Notes: generated from the sequence alone by a model not told the origin. Counted from the first letter of the stretch, positions 36,791 to 51,635 are shown. The stretch: 64,000 nucleotides of DNA from Trogon surrucura (GCA_020746105.1 CM036618.1:96776122-96840121), one strand, 5' to 3'. A program made the numbers and translations.

Positions 36791-39700
36791 ACAAGAGGTA
36801 AGGGGATGACTTCTAATGACTAGGAACCTGAACCACGTTTTAATTGACCCAAAAATTCTGTAGAGTATCTCTTGTTTAGATGGCACCAGAATTGCCTGCA
36901 CTAGAGACCAGTTATTTTGCTGGTGACATAGTGTGGCAGTAGTCTAATAATGGATATTGTGTTTGGAGGAGGGAAAAATGAATTTTCTTGAGAACTGCCA
37001 GAGGAAAAATACTGGATCATGAGGAAAGAGAGTAAAATAAGTTTCTCATGGTTTTCAGCAAACCAGTGAAAAACCTCAACTGCCTAAATATAACGAACTG
37101 AGTAACTCCTGCAATCTCACAGAAACATAGACTTAAGATACATTTTAGTGCTGCCCATGGACCTAAGCAAAAAAAATCAGACCACAAACATTCTGAAGTC
37201 AAGTCATGTCATGAGCCCAACACTGATCTATCTGGGGAGCACTGGAGACAGCAAGTGAGGGAAAGGGGCATCTTCGCTGGTGTCAAAGCCTCCACAAAAC
37301 AGGCTCCAGCAGCAGCCCCTGATAGTGATGACATACTTGTAAAACATTTACATTTTCAGCAGGATGTTTCTAATTAAACTCAATTGGTTTGTACACCTGT
37401 TGGGAGTGGCTGCTCTGCACCTCGTCTCTCTCCCTTACTTGAGCACAAAGAGGATGTAACTGCCAAGATGACCACGTAGCACTGTGTTCCTTCTGTGCAC
37501 TGACAGTAATTGAGAAAACGGATGGCAATGGCAGTGTTTTGTGTTTGCTACTGTAGTAGGAAGCACTTTCTCTCAAAGCATAAGACTGCTCAAGTTTTAC
37601 AGCCCTTTTGTGAGAGTAGGGGATTGACAGGAGGGATTGCGTAGTTTCCCAATTGGAGGGCATCATGACTGATGCCAATAATAAACTCTCAGGACTGAGG
37701 AAAGTACCTGTATAGATCCTGACTACGATCAGATTGATGGGGAAAGGATGGTATTGAAGCATGTTATCTATGGTTAGTAGTGGAAGGCAGAACAGCCAGC
37801 TGTCACTTATAAAACACTTTTTAGCCTGCTTTACAAGCACAGCCTTACTTGAATGTTTTAAGAAAGAGTTTTATTGATACTACGTTATATTGTCTGAGTT
37901 ATTCATGCTGTTGCCTAGAAAGGGCTAAGACAACCAAACCTTCAGAGAAAGCTGCTGAAATCATGCAGACAGCCAGCAGGACTTCTGGTTTGTAACTGCT
38001 GTCCTAGGTTCCCTTTCTGCATCTTTAGGGAGCCAGCACTTGTCAGTGAGATGTAAGGCATGCCTCAAAAGAATATGTGCATGTATTGGCCTTGTTGTAC
38101 TGCAGCATTGCCCTGCTGTGAAATGAGGAAAATGCATTTACTGTGCCGTGGCAGCAGGTCAGCATTCCAAATGTTCTCCCCTCCAACAAGCTCACTGGGT
38201 CAGAATAATTCTGTTTTGGATTGCACAGGGCAGTCTCCTGGGCAACACTCTTCACAGCAATGCTCGAGGGGAACACGCCCTTGAATGCAAGGCAGTCAAT
38301 GAGATTTATAATTACTGTGTTTTATAACCTCGTCCATTCAGGCAGGGAAGGATACTGCTGCAGAGATCTCAAACAGGAGAAATTAGATATATGCAGCTTC
38401 ATAAATACCTCTTGTTAATAAGATTTGAAACCTGGATGGCAGAAGGCGCTCTTTTGCCCACTGTGTTGTTCAGCGTGACACAAAAAATGCACAGACTAGT
38501 TTTAAACTCAGGCAGCTGCAGGGCATAAAACTCCGACTCCAGCAAAATCCACTCTGTATCACTAAAATCTTCTCATTGCGTTAAGCAAGGTCTTGGCTCA
38601 AAGCCAGGTCCCAGCTGTCCCTCTAGTGATAACGACCGCCCTCCCTTGGGGTGATGAGCAGGGGCAGAATCCAGATGTATTTTCACACACGCACACACGT
38701 AAATTGTCTGAACACGGTGGTGCTAATGCTTCTGGGATGACAAACCAAACCTATAGATGTCTCATCAACAGCAAGCTCCATGCAGAATGCGTTTCATTTT
38801 CAGAAAAGCCCGGAGGTAAAAAAAGATAAAAATCTCCTGGTACAGTTTATCTGATGCTTTGTTTTTGAGTGTCCTTGATGCATAACAGCATGCTATCATC
38901 TCTAAAGATTAAAACCAATCCCTTCTTATTGCTCTGCTGGGTATTTTCAAAGAAATTCATGCACAGATGAAAACAAATAAAACCACCACCCAACGGCTCT
39001 GCAGAGATCCTAGGCCTCTAGTTTCAGGTAGTCTGGAGACAATTTTAAACAAAAACGGACCTCTTCAATCCTTGGCTATAGCTCCGGCGAGGACATGTTG
39101 GCAAAACTTCAGTAGCGTTAATGGGGTGAGGTTGGTTGATGATTTTCAACATCTTCTCCATTTTGTGTTTTTTTAGGGTATAGCTTAACTAGGATCTAGA
39201 GTTTATCACATGCAATACTGGATTTTAGTTTGGTTTTTTTTAAACTGATGTTTCAAGACAATAACACCTTTGCTCAGGCTTCACTTAAACAAAAATTCAG
39301 ATTAGCTAGGTTGGTTTTCATGATGTTAAGCTCTCATTTTTTTGATAGACTAAGGCATGGGTAGGAAAAGTCACCCTCCTATCATCAGTGCAGGACTTGG
39401 GCCCAAAATGACAGAATTAAACGCAGTATAAACCAAAAGAGCCTCAGGCACTGACAAAGGAACAGTTCAGCTCGCTTCAGTTAACATGTCTTTTGCTTTT
39501 ACCCACTTGGCTTTGTTGTTCAGAGGTTCTGGCCCAGTACAAGAATGAAATCCCTCCCTCAGCCCCTATTCTGCTTCCAGCCTTTGCTGCTGGCTAGTTC
39601 TGATGGACAGTTGCAGGAATTTCTCAAGGAGAAATCTATGTGACACTGCTGCACTTAGGAAAAGTTTGAAAATAGGCTTTTTTCTTTTTCCTCACTCCCA

Positions 39701-40680
39701 TTTAGGCACTACCTTTGCTCAGACTGAAAAACACTCTGAAGAAGTATACGTGAGGGTTTGTGCTTTAAAGGTTAGGCAAACTTGTTCACAAGATCACCTT
39801 CAAGGCAAAATAACTCCAGATGGAACTAGCTTGAGATGCTTGTGCCAAACACATGATGCAAGTATCGATTTAGGGGTGCTGGTGGTGAGGATAACAACAG
39901 GGATAACACGGAATACAAACCTAAGCTCTGTTGCTGATGAACAGCCCCACAGCGTGGTGTATTGCAATGCATAGGCAGGAAAACACAGCAGGTCATGTTC
40001 AGATTGTACCTGATGCAGTTTTCTTTCAATTTTTTTTTTTAAATATCTCTTTTACTTTAAAATAACTTTGTACCTGCTATGTGCTGCCCACTTACTTTAC
40101 TGCAGTTAAAGTTTGTTTCCTTTTAAATCCATACGCTGGCCAGGTATTGAAACCACCATCAAGTTTTCGGACAGTAATATCTAAAAAAATCCTTCCGTGG
40201 TCCCTCTCTCACCCTCTTTAAGGCTTTGCTTATCAAATACTTTGTCCTTGTCAACCATGGACATCCCCTATCCTTTGTTGTGAGATCAGGGCTGCTGACC
40301 AACAATTGCTGTTAACTGGTTACTTGTGGTGTAAGAGCACTACCAGCAGCACTTAAGATGCACAATACCACAGAAAACCAGTTGCTTTCAAGGGCCTCTT
40401 TGCCTCTTCTTTGGATGAGGATTACTGGAAGCACAATGGCTTTGGGATAGTTTACTTTTTTCTCCTCCTTAGCTTACCTCTTGAGGTGCTGATTTCCCAA
40501 CATCCTGGAGGAACTGGGGAACCAGTTGTGTGCCGTAAGGGACTGTAATGCTCAAGCGTGGTTACCTGGGCTTGTCCCAGCTGTATGTAGCAGTTTGAGC
40601 CACCGGGGGAAGGGGGTGGCATCCACACCTACATAGCCACTTCCCTAACCCCCTTCCTTGAGAACAACAAATCCTATCGT

Positions 40681-40805
40681 TATCATAGACTGTGTTGGGC
40701 TGGAAGGGACCTTTAAAGGTCATCTAGTCCAACACCCCTGCAGTGAGCAGGGACATCTTGAACTAGAAGAGGTTCCTCAGAGCCCCACCAGGCCTGAATT
40801 TGAAA
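40681..40805 (-). mobile_element. CR1 LINE fragment, 3' end
   Basis: ATCATAGACTGTGTTGGGCT, GGAAGGGACCTTTAAAGGTC and ATCTAGTCCAACACCCCTGC mark a CR1 terminus in minus orientation. Similarity fades after the AGAGCCCCACCAGGCCTGAA block. It is intronic. Confidence 0.88.
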
Positions 40806-43800
40806 TTACTAACATCTCAGCCTAAGAAGTGTTCAAGGTAGAGTATAGGTTTTTCTCCCTTGCCCCCAGCACTGGGATATGCTGCCATAGATACCCAAAA
40901 GCCATCGTAATTCCTTTCCATTTGAAAGGTTTCATCTTTCACCATTGGCTCCGTGGTATGTGAGCAAGGGTAGTCTCTTCTAAAGGGAGCTCTCTTCGAA
41001 CAGGAGATGCAGAGCAGCACCTCTGGTTCTTCTCAAACTGTGATAGGCTCTATGACCACTAAGATGGAAAAAGTTTGCAAGTTGTCTAGTTTAAAGTATT
41101 CAAAAATAGCAGGGCTGCACTTCCAACATGGCTGCTCTTCTGTCCCTGTTAGATCTCAGCTTGTGCGAGTGAAATTGTGTAGTGCAAGACTACCAAGATT
41201 TAATCCATTTACAGAATTTCGGTTGTATGAATTTGATTTGAAAGGTTTTGCACTACATGTATATATCACGACTTGTCATAGCTGCCTGCGTTGACCCTAC
41301 GTTATGTGAGCATTCTTATTCCATAGACTAGCTACATTGATAAAATCACTCAGTACAGCTGACCAAGCTAAAAATAAATTTATAAAAAATAGGCTGCCTT
41401 TTGGCTGAAGGATCTCACATATATGCCATTTTTACTTTGCGATGCTGCTATTTTCAATGCTGCTATTTTGTATTTGCTGGTTTGGGAAAGTTGCTTTCAA
41501 ACAATGGGTTACTTCCAAACTATTTCCTTTTATTGTTCTTCATTCACTATTCTCAGTGAGAGATTAGTTAAAAATGGTATATGCTTCCAGTTTGTCTGAT
41601 ATGCTGTGTCAGCCAGAAAATAATATGTAACAGAGAATTTCTCTGAGAACGCAGTATCTGTGAGATGAGCAAGGCTTCTAACCACTGGTGACTATGGTGA
41701 TATTCAAAGAAAAAAAAATTAATTAATCTGCAGAAATGTGAAATTAACACTTATCTCAAACGCTTGCACAAGCATTTGTCATTAGTGAAAAGTAGTTCTG
41801 AGCTTTCAAGGTTGCTTGTTTGACCTCTTTGTGGCATTCTACGAACAGCAAGGAATCCTGAAGTGCAGGTTTCTGCTCCCGAATCCCGGAAACCTCCACG
41901 GCTTGTGAGTTTTATCAGTCTCTCACTCTGTTTATTTACTTTTCTTGCTCTCAAGGCACTTTTCAGGCAAACAGGATACCAAATGGTCCATGGACCCGGT
42001 GCCGAAGATACTGCAGGCAATTTTGCTCTTAATGTCCATGAAATATGTGCAGAATCTTTTACTCTCACTGAAGCCACAAGGAGACCTTGTATCTGCAGAA
42101 GCCCATCCTAAACAATCCTCATGTATATAATCTCAGTTCAGAAAAGACTTAAAAACTGTGGGGCCTGGCTGTATGTTAACAAGTCTACACACTCTCCTAC
42201 GACATCAAGCTTTAGGCCTCCCAATGCAGTATGGGATCGTACATGATTTGAGAAATGCTTTACTGTGGCATTTGTTTAATTTGACCTAGCTTCATTTGTC
42301 AGTATTAGTCACTCCTGTGCTCTGCCGAGCTGTAAGTGACAGCCTCAAAGAGAAAATATCAGTGCCTGCCAATCTGGCACAAAAATTACTGCAACTAGAA
42401 GTTCAGAAATCCTAGAGATTTTCTTTAGATGTAAGGGAATAGTACTGCTCTCTTATTAAAACCATACAATCCCACAGAAGCGCCAATCTTGCTCGCCATT
42501 AGCCGCTTTGGGTAATGCTGCCCCGGGGAGTATTTACAGAAGGATGATACTAACATTTCTCCTGTTTAAAAAGATAATCACAATCTCAGAGCTGCTGGAG
42601 AATTTATTCTCAATGCGATTCATAGTTCATCCTTTGCTACCAGTTAGGTTTGGCCAGGTTCATATGTTATGCATAAATGTGCTGAATAAGTGCTGTATTT
42701 CGGCCACACACTGCCTCTTTTGTGTGGGTTCATGTCACGTTCAATGCAGGTGTTAAGGTCTGCAATACACAGATGGGCTTCACAGGTTGGGGAGAAGGGG
42801 GAGCTGTTGCTTGTAACACAAGGAGAGACACAAGGGTAAATTTACCATTGAATGGCAGTGGTGTTTGCTGTGCTAATAAATGGAGTAGCAGTTTTCCATG
42901 GCCCCCAGGGTTAACAGCCCCAGATACATGAGAGCCAAAGCATGGGTAGTGGTTTCCCAGTGACTCTCCAGTTCAGGTATCCAGCACTGCCCTCAGTCTC
43001 CCACTGTACACGCTTCAGGATCACAAACTGCTTACAAACAAGGCTTCATCCTTTTGACAAATTAGACTCCTCCTGCCCTGACTAGTTCTGCAAGAAAAAA
43101 TCTCTTGAGAATCTGGCTCTTGATTTTCTTACTCTGCTCTACCCTGGGGCACAGCCCACTCACCAAAGAGCACTGGGGACCCGGCCCCTTTCCAAAGCAC
43201 CAAACCCCAACCAAAATATATTGCTCAAGGGATGCAGGAGATGCTCCTTCCATCTAGGGTTTCATAACCAAATTTCAGCCCATTAAACCAGCTGACACTA
43301 CATTTCTTGTTGCTCTGAGGTACCCAAGTGTATATGTGTACACCCATATATCCACATTAACTTCCCCACTGTAGGCGACAGAGGATGCCAGAACCATTCC
43401 AGCAGCTTGCCTGCTTACAAACACTGAAAGCACAAAATCGTAAGGTCACACTGGGGTCCCTCCTACCAAAGGTGTCTTATTCCAACAGCTTCCCAAGGAC
43501 TACTGATTTCCCAACAGGCCTAACTTTATCACATTTCTCTGCTTTTGTTCATGTTGCCTTGGGCAATACCATTCCTTACTGTCTGCAATGCAGAAAAAAA
43601 ACCACTGAATAAAGGGCACTGTGGGTTACTGAAAAATTCAGTGTTGATACCAAAATCTCAGCGTTACCTCAGAGATTGCAGCTCTATACTTTATTCCAGC
43701 ATTGATCAAACTTAATCTTTTACTTATTCTGGGTGTAAAAGTCTTACTCTGTAATTGATCGTTGTGTGCAATTCACCTCCAGCCCTTAATGATGCAGGTC

Positions 43801-43856
43801 TTGCTTGTCATTTCAGTGCCCCAGTCTCCCTGGAGCTTTAAGAGGAACTGCATTTG

Positions 43857-44575
43857 CTGAACAAAGACATCTTGCACCTGGGATGGAATAACCACATGCA
43901 ACTGTTGAGGCTGGATGCCAACTGGGGAAGTGCAGCTCCGCGGAAAAGGACTTGGGGATACTGGTGAACAACAACAACAACTTAGTACGAGTCAGCAGGG
44001 CACCTACCTATATAGCTCAAAGCTCATGGCATACTGTGCTGCATTAGGTAATGCATCACAGCAGATTGAATTATCTCCTTCTATGTGGCATAGCTGTGGG
44101 TTTCCTAGTACCAGAAAGATGATGACAAACTAGAAAAGGCCAGGTGGAGGGCCACTGAGGTGGCTGGCGGGGACTATGATGTTATGAAGAGTCTCAGAGA
44201 GGAGCATTTCTTCAGCCTGTCCCTCTCCAGGGTAAGGATGTTTCTGATTGTTATCTTCAGCTACCTAATGTTTGACTGGAAGAAAAAAGGGACTAAACTT
44301 TACTCAGAGGTGCTCAGTTGCAACAGTTGAAGGTGCAGCAAGGGAAATTCTTGTTGATTAGCTAGTAAGAAACAATTTTCATAAAGGGTGGCACGGCATC
44401 AGAACATGGGTGCAGAGAGGTGATGGAATATCTATCTTTGGAAATACTCAACGCTCAGCTGGACACGGCCCTAAGGAACACGCTCTATATTTGAAGTTGC
44501 CCTGCTGTGAGCAGGAGGTGGGACCAGATGACCTCCAAAGGAAAGGTCCTTTCTCACCTAAATTCTCTCATGATC
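43857..44575 (+). mobile_element. CR1 LINE fragment, ~0.7 kb, includes the ORF2 end
   Basis: This is the longest CR1 copy in the window and one of the few on the plus strand. The left part retains the end of CR1 ORF2 (reverse-transcriptase polyprotein): GGAAAAGGACTTGGGGATAC corresponds to the family's KDLG block near the ORF2 C-terminus. The right part is the 3' UTR with GGTGGGACCAGATGACCTCC and a worn tail. The middle (about 44220-44400) is poorly conserved. It is far too decayed to encode protein and lies in the last TTC7A intron, antisense to the gene. Confidence 0.85.
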
Positions 44576-46597
44576 CTAACGTGCCTCATGACATGTGTGC
44601 TAAGATATTAAGCACACTTAATGTATCATCGCTGGTGTCAGGTATCATCAATGCTTTCATCAGCTGGAACACTGCCAAGCTGACTCAAACGCTGTACATC
44701 TTGTCTAAATGCAATTAAAAAGGCACATGGCAGTTGCTGTGTATCTCAATTAGCCTTGTACCATGCACGTTGACACTCAAAATTAGCTCACCTGGAGGCC
44801 CGTTCCCCACTCAATGCAGAGCTTATTTGAGCTTGCCTGGTTTGCTGTAAAACTTAAGGCTCACAAAGCAAGGCCCTCCTTCAACAGTCACATTAACCAC
44901 AATTCAGATTTTGGGGCAATCAAAGCAAAGCTCACACAGTACAAACTGTGAATCAAACCCTAAAAGATTAATGTTCCTGAATAAAGCAGGAAATCTCACA
45001 CAGAGCTCCACAGACCTGCCTCCTCTTTTATTGCTTTGCTCTTAGGAGGCAAGAGGAGCAGTGAGCAGTGGCATCTCTCCCACATTAGCATTTATTATGG
45101 TAACGCTAAGTGCTAGCTCCTATCACTCTAGTAATCCTAGTTGGGAAGCTCTGCTACGGCATTTACATTCTTATCTTTGTTTAGTCAATGCTCGCAAATA
45201 AAAGCATAAACAAATAATCTCCACTGTACAGCCTGGCACTACTGAGATGCTGCCATTTGTGTTCCAGTTGACTTTCCTTTGCAGTCTCTTATGCCTGTGA
45301 CAATCTTCGAAAGCAGATACAGCCTGGTAAGTCATGCAACTGTAAAACCAGTGTTTTTAGGAGCCTTCTCATTGTATTAAAATGAATGCTGAACAGGCGA
45401 AAACAAGCAATGAGAAAAGTGGGCTAAATATGAAAACAGCGCAGTAATTTATCTGGAACAAGTCAATGTAACTGCATCTCACTTCCTAGGAATACTCAGC
45501 TGCCTCATGTGACTAACTTAAGCAGGTATGTGATCTGCACAGACATAGGGACCCACTTTAATTGCATAGTCTTCCTGTCTGTAGGGGCAGAACAGAGGTA
45601 GACTCATCCACAAGGCAATGCAGAGCAGGAGCCTAACAAAACGGGCTCTGCATCAACCTTGGAGAAGTCCCTTTCTCTGGGCAACAGGTGGAGAGAATGA
45701 CCAACTCATCTACCCAAGCTAAAGGCTGAGAAGTAGGCAACACGAATTTTCATCTATGTATTAAAAAGTACTTAAAATGGAATTGCCACCTCGGGCTCTT
45801 AAAAGTAAAAACTAGTATAGAAGCCCATTGTTTTGCTTATTGCTTACAAAGCTGAGAGCTATTAAGTAAAGCACGACAGAAAAATTACTACCCACCAGAC
45901 TTCAGAAAAGACTAGTAATGAGGACTGATTTAGGCAAACATTGTATTCGACAATGCCAGTAAACTGCATGACTCCAGAGAGCAACTGCAAGAGAGAGATG
46001 CTCAAGCCTGTTTCCGATTAAGCAGTTCCCAGTTGGTGTGCTGCGCTCAATGACTGTCTCCAATCCGTGCCCTTCCTGACAGAGGAAAGGCTCAGCTATC
46101 TACACTGGTCATAAATCTCCCCACTGAAAGGTGATTAGCTTGAAAATTCCCTGTTGTTCTGTCAGGAAGCCATACAGAAGAATTGCAAATCCATTAAATT
46201 GCAGATATGTATCTAAGGAGAATACACAGCATTTGGAAACGACCACGTTATACCTTCAGAGAGCTTATACAAGTATCTCTTTCCAAATTAAGATTCCTGC
46301 CATCTGATTCTCATTAGACTCACTCAACTGTTCCACTAATCTTGTATTTTCCTCCCAAGGGATTAACATTGATTTTTTTTTTGTCTTGCACACACACAGG
46401 AAGGTCATACCGTTTCCTACAGGGTGAATTCATTCAATAAGGAACTACACTATTAAACCTGACTTGACATTATTGTCAATAGAGCTGAGCTGCCACAATG
46501 TTGCTTATTTTTGAGAAAACTTCAATGCAACTCTCTTGAGTCCAGCTACATCCACCATTCCACTCCATGATACACATAAGCCACTTAAGAACCCATT

Positions 46598-46626
46598 TAA
46601 AAAAAAAAAAAAAGAAAAAGAAAAAA
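46598..46626. repeat. A-rich tract
   Basis: An A-run of ~15 is followed by short A runs broken by G. No upstream sequence that would make it the tail of a processed pseudogene or SINE was recognised. Confidence 0.8.
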
Positions 46627-47261
46627 TGGTGGTCAGGGCTATGTTCCAGGGAAGCCATACTAATATTCAAATTCCACCTCTAATTTAAAAAAGAATAAAA
46701 CTCAAAATGTTTACTAAATGCTTCTGGGAACAGTTCTTCTTCAACAGAAAAAAGAAATTGTAAGGCAGGACAGCATGCGGGCCTGCAAGATGTTTTCAGC
46801 TGGACACTCTGGCGTCACACGTGAGGACACTGAATTCAGTAGCAGCTCCAGTACCAGAGGGGTCTGATAGTTCTTTCCACATCTTGTTCTGGAAGGCTGC
46901 TCCAGAACCTCTCAGCACCGATGGCTGGGAACCCTCTTCAATCTTCAATACCAATTTATAGCAGATAAAGCCACACCTTTTAGTTCATGCAGCTTTCCTC
47001 TCCCTACAGCATTCACTATTGTTTCCACATGTACCTGCAGAGTGCAAACATATCCCTTCCCGGCCTGTTTTGTTACCCTGACAAGTCAAGCTCTCTCTTG
47101 ACCATCCCTAATCATCACAGGCGGTTTGTTATTTTTTATCCCCTGCTCTTTTTCCAGACAGGACTTCTCCCTCTTGAGCACTTCGGCAAAACATAGGCAA
47201 AAGACATATTAGCAATATTAAACAGCAGCTCATTGATAGATTGGAATTTTATAGAAGCATG

Positions 47262-47496
47262 AAGAATCATAGAATGGCCTAGGCTGGAAGGGACCTTAGA
47301 GGTCATCTAATTCAACCTCCCTGTCATGGGCAGGGACACCTCTCTACTAGATCAGGCTACTCAAGGCTCTGTCCAACCTGGCCTTGAACACCTCCAGGGA
47401 GGGGGCAGCCACAACATCTCTGGGCAATTTATTCCAAAGTCTTGCCACCCTTGTACGGAAGAATTTTTTCTTAAGATCTAATCTAAATTCTTCTAA
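47262..47496 (-). mobile_element. CR1 LINE fragment, ~235 bp 3' end
   Basis: AGAATCATAGAATGGCCTAG, GCTGGAAGGGACCTTAGAGG, GGGCAGGGACACCTC and CAACCTGGCCTTGAACACCT follow the CR1 3' consensus in reverse complement. It is 5'-truncated and intronic, and less worn than most copies here. Confidence 0.93.
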
Positions 47497-50400
47497 AAGA
47501 AGGATGAGCAAAAATGAGCAAGAGGATTGTTTTCAACACATAAAAAATGTACAACTTTAGAGGTCACAAAGAACAAGCAGGAAACTTATATGAAGTTCCT
47601 GCCCCGGGAGTTGAATTTTCCAAAGGGCTGAGGGGTTCCTCCCATGTTCTTGGTCCTGGGTTGTTTGTTCTGTTCTTTCCAGGCACTCCAACACTGGCAC
47701 AAGCTTCTGACCTAAGTGGACTTTTAGATTCTTTGTAGTGAATTTTATCTTTCTCAGATAAAATAGCAAATAAGCAGCATTGAAAAAGCCTTCTGGAGCA
47801 AATCAAAGTTAGGTTCATCTGCAGAAATCTACAAGGCAGAGAGGGACAGGAAAGGAAGAAACCACCTGTTGAATGGCTAACAGAAGTAATTTTAACCGAG
47901 TGTTCAATACTTTACCTTGGTATTTTAAACTAAGCAGCAGTCTATGCTTTTTGCTGCCTCTTTTATGTCCCTCCTAATTCTTTCCCCTCCCTTTCTCTCT
48001 GATACACCTATATACCACCATTTGCCTGTTCTCCAAATGTACTGGAGAAATGTGGCACATTGAACAGAAAAAAATTGTGAGAAAAACCTGTTAACAGCGT
48101 ATAGGGATTTCCCCACATTGAGGGAAAACTCGTGGGGTGGGCTAAACTGTTTAAATGTTTTGTACTATCAAAGTAGTCCAAAAATATCCTGCTGGAGACT
48201 AGTACTTAGCAAATTCACCCTTCCAGTGTTTTCTTGTACACTCCATATTAGGTAGACCTAAGAGAGTACCAGAGTCTGTAGCTCTCCAAGCTGCATCACA
48301 GAAGACGTCACTGGTCTTCCTCTGGGTTGCTAGAATCTCCTGTTGATTGTCATTATTACATACTTAAGGGGAAAAAAAAAAGAAAGACACTTTGTTCAAG
48401 GTTGCTCCATTTTAGGAAAGGCTTGTAATGACTGTCTACTTAAATGCTTTTTCTACCTTTAGTTAGGTCTGTCATCTCAAAACTCCAGCCCCTTTCTCAC
48501 CAGGGGAAACTGCAGAGCTGTATTGGCACAAAAGAAGTTCTTCTTGCACTGAATTTGCAGAGCAGAAGGGTACGTTCACTGTCAAGAGAAAGGAAGCACC
48601 CTCCCTCCTCCCTTCAAAAAAGCTATTTTTTGCAGGTGTTGTCACATCTTATCCCCAGGAAGAGGGCTGTGCTAGAAAAGTCGTCAGATTCACATTTGCT
48701 TCTGTTTTACTCTGTCCTTCACAGCACTGCTGTAACAATCTATCAGTACAATGGAGGGCAAGGCACAACACACAGGCAAGGCAGACTCCTTTAATTAAAA
48801 CAAATCCTTGCAAGAGGAACAAATAGTTCGCAGATCTGCCTCCTAAATCCCACTCCCACCACAATAATGTTTTATCACTACTTACATTTAGGGACATAAG
48901 GGTGCTCAGAGCTGTAAAACACATTGTTTGTGCTGCACAGTCGCAGTACTTTGCTTTAAAAAAATGTGTGGTCCAAAAGCTCAAATGAATAAAGTGCCAC
49001 AGGAATCAGGACATACAATTAGAATAAATAAGATTTTGCGCTTACAGCGCGCCTGTCATCTGTAAGTATGCGCAGATATTAATTAAGCTCCACAACCCCC
49101 CCGATGAAGTAGATTAGTAGCCTCATCCCTGTTTTACAGAGGTTTAGAGTAAAGCGTGACACATAATCACAGCTGAAAGTGCATCGGAGCTGGCCTTGCC
49201 AGGGATGCCAGGGCTCCACCTCCTCTCCAGCCCTCTTCACTGAATTGCCTTCAATGGAAAATGACTGAGTCGCAGCTCTTTGCTCTCTGGAAGAGCAAGG
49301 ACTCACCCTGTTGCACAACAGCAGCAAAGCCCCAGCCTGAAGGTTTTGATAAATACCACGAAACGGTGGTTAGCCTGGGAAGGGAAAACAGGAGCTCGCT
49401 TGCTCTCACACCTTTGCTTTGGGTGCTCTCTCTCATGCTGTAACACCAAGAGATGGCCTCTGTACTGGCACCCCCCTCTGCTTGTGGTTCCTCAAGTGGC
49501 CCCCATGGCTTATAGCTCCTCAAGTTTGGAGGACACCGCGTACATAGTATCTTAGAGTACTTTAATCTGTGATACTGGTTTTTATTTGTCTATTTCTATG
49601 CATTTTACTATATTATAACTCAGAAGCTGACCCAAGATCACACAGAAACAATGTAGTTAAAAATCTACAGTCAATACATACATCAAAATAACCCTCTCTT
49701 AAAGCAACTTTTATATACAGAAATTCTGGATAATAAATGCATCTGATACCATCCAAAATATTGAAAGCAATTAACTTAATGTATACATGCATTTAAGGAA
49801 AAAAACCCTTGAAACAGTGTTACTAGTAAAGTTTCAATTTCTTTGTATGTCAAAGAACAGTTAGAAATTAATTTTGCTGTCATCATCTACTGAAAGTCAA
49901 GGTCTTATGACAGCATTTTCTTAAAGATTCCCTCTAGATATTTAAGCAGTAGCTGTGATAATGAAAAATATTCTCAGTATCACAAAAGTAGTACAACTGT
50001 CCACTTAATCAAAATTACCCAGTCCTTAACTCTGCTTCCGACCTTTGCCCAAACAAGAGCAAGGGGAGCATCGAATGCAGCTAGAAGGAAATATCTCCAG
50101 AACAGATAAAAACAGGTTGCTCCTTGTGTCTCCAGATACAATTATATACCTAATTACGGTTAGGACAAACGCACAGTTTTCCTAACTGCAGGGGGATGCG
50201 TTTTAATTGTGATGTTCAATTCTCTGTGCACAAATATTAAAAAAATGAGCAGGAAATGTCACTACGAAATGGAAACAGACCATGGCACACTTATCTACAA
50301 AAGAGCAAATTGGATAAACTACAGACATAAACTAGCTCCTTAGATGATAAACTCTATTAATGTGAACACCATGCTCTTTTGTTCCCACATTTAAGCACAG

Positions 50401-51491
50401 AGCATTCTAACTTCAGCTTTCAAGGTACAAATGCTTTTAATTAGGGTCCTAGCTACCTTTACAAGGCATACAGACCTTGGTATGATGGAGCTATGATAAT
50501 TTACCCATGCTGAGAATCTGCCCCATGATTTATATGATTACTTCATGGCAGCACAAAACAAATCCCCAAGGAGGTAACACGTGTCATCCTTGAAAATATT
50601 AAGCAATCAAGTCATGTTTTTATTATGTGAAAGGATGCCTTCGAAAACAAGGATGCATGCACCATACTGTGAGGTAAAATGAAATAAATGAACAGAAATA
50701 ATTCATTTCCATGTTCTAATCAGTGTAAACTGTGGTCTTCAAATTCTCCTGATGCTATCAAATGTGAGTCTAGAGACAATAGGTTGACTCTTCTACTAAA
50801 ATGAATACGAAATTGCATCTTAAGCACACAATGAAGGCCAAATTAAACAGTCCAAGACTCTTTGTAAAGGCTCTTTCTTTCTTTTCAGCCCTTGCATCCA
50901 ACGGAACAATTAAGAGCAGAAGATTTAAACAAAGCATTATAAAGTTTTGAAACACTCGAAGCTGATCAAGAGCAATGTACTTATGCAAAAGGAACATAAT
51001 CTATATGAAAATCTGTTCTCAATCAAGCTCTTCAGCTTCTAGCATTACCAGTAGTGAGAAATTTGTGTTCCACCAGCTAGAAAGGTGCCTCTGAGAAGCA
51101 GAATGAAGAATATATATCAAAGAACTGCATGCTTCCTGGCTGTGTGGTATTCACAGACTGTGACACTGACATCTCTGCAAGGAGCCCAGACAACACTATC
51201 ACACTGCTCACTGCTATTATAAATCACCACACGTTCATTAGAGATGCTGACGATTCAGAAAAAAAATCTAGCCCCTACAGGCACAAGGAGATGGAAATGG
51301 AGCTACGATAATAAGATCAGGTTAATACAAAACATTGAAATAGAACATTGTATTTGTATGAAGGTGTATATAGTTAATAATTATATGAGTAGAAGACCAC
51401 AGGACAGGGAGGGGTTTTTTAACACTGAGTCTACAACACTGCCTTTGAAGCTAAGCTGATTTTTTTGAAAGTGCGTTATTTCATCTTAAAA

Positions 51492-51630
51492 AGAATCACA
51501 GAATGTCAGGGGTTGGAAGGAACCTCGAAAGATCATCTACTCCAAACCCCCTGCCAGAGCAGGATCACCTACAGTAGGTCACACAGCAACGAGTCCAGGC
51601 AGATTTTGAACGTCCCCAGAGAAGGAGACC
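51492..51630 (-). mobile_element. CR1 3' end, minus-oriented half of an inverted pair
   Basis: AGAATCACAGAATGTCAGGG, GGTTGGAAGGAACCTCGAAA and GGTCACACAGCAACGAGTCC identify a CR1 terminus in reverse complement. It runs directly into an oppositely oriented CR1 tail at 51636. Confidence 0.88.
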
Positions 51631-51635
51631 AGAGA

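Noticed and set aside
37370-37840. Longest open frame of the window (156 codons, minus strand) inside the TTC7A intron
   Set aside because: It has no recognisable domain, the composition looks random and no supporting splice structure was seen. A frame this long is expected by chance in 64 kb read in six frames.
46598-46626. A-rich tract as the tail of a processed pseudogene
   Set aside because: The sequence on its 5' side resembles no known gene or SINE.
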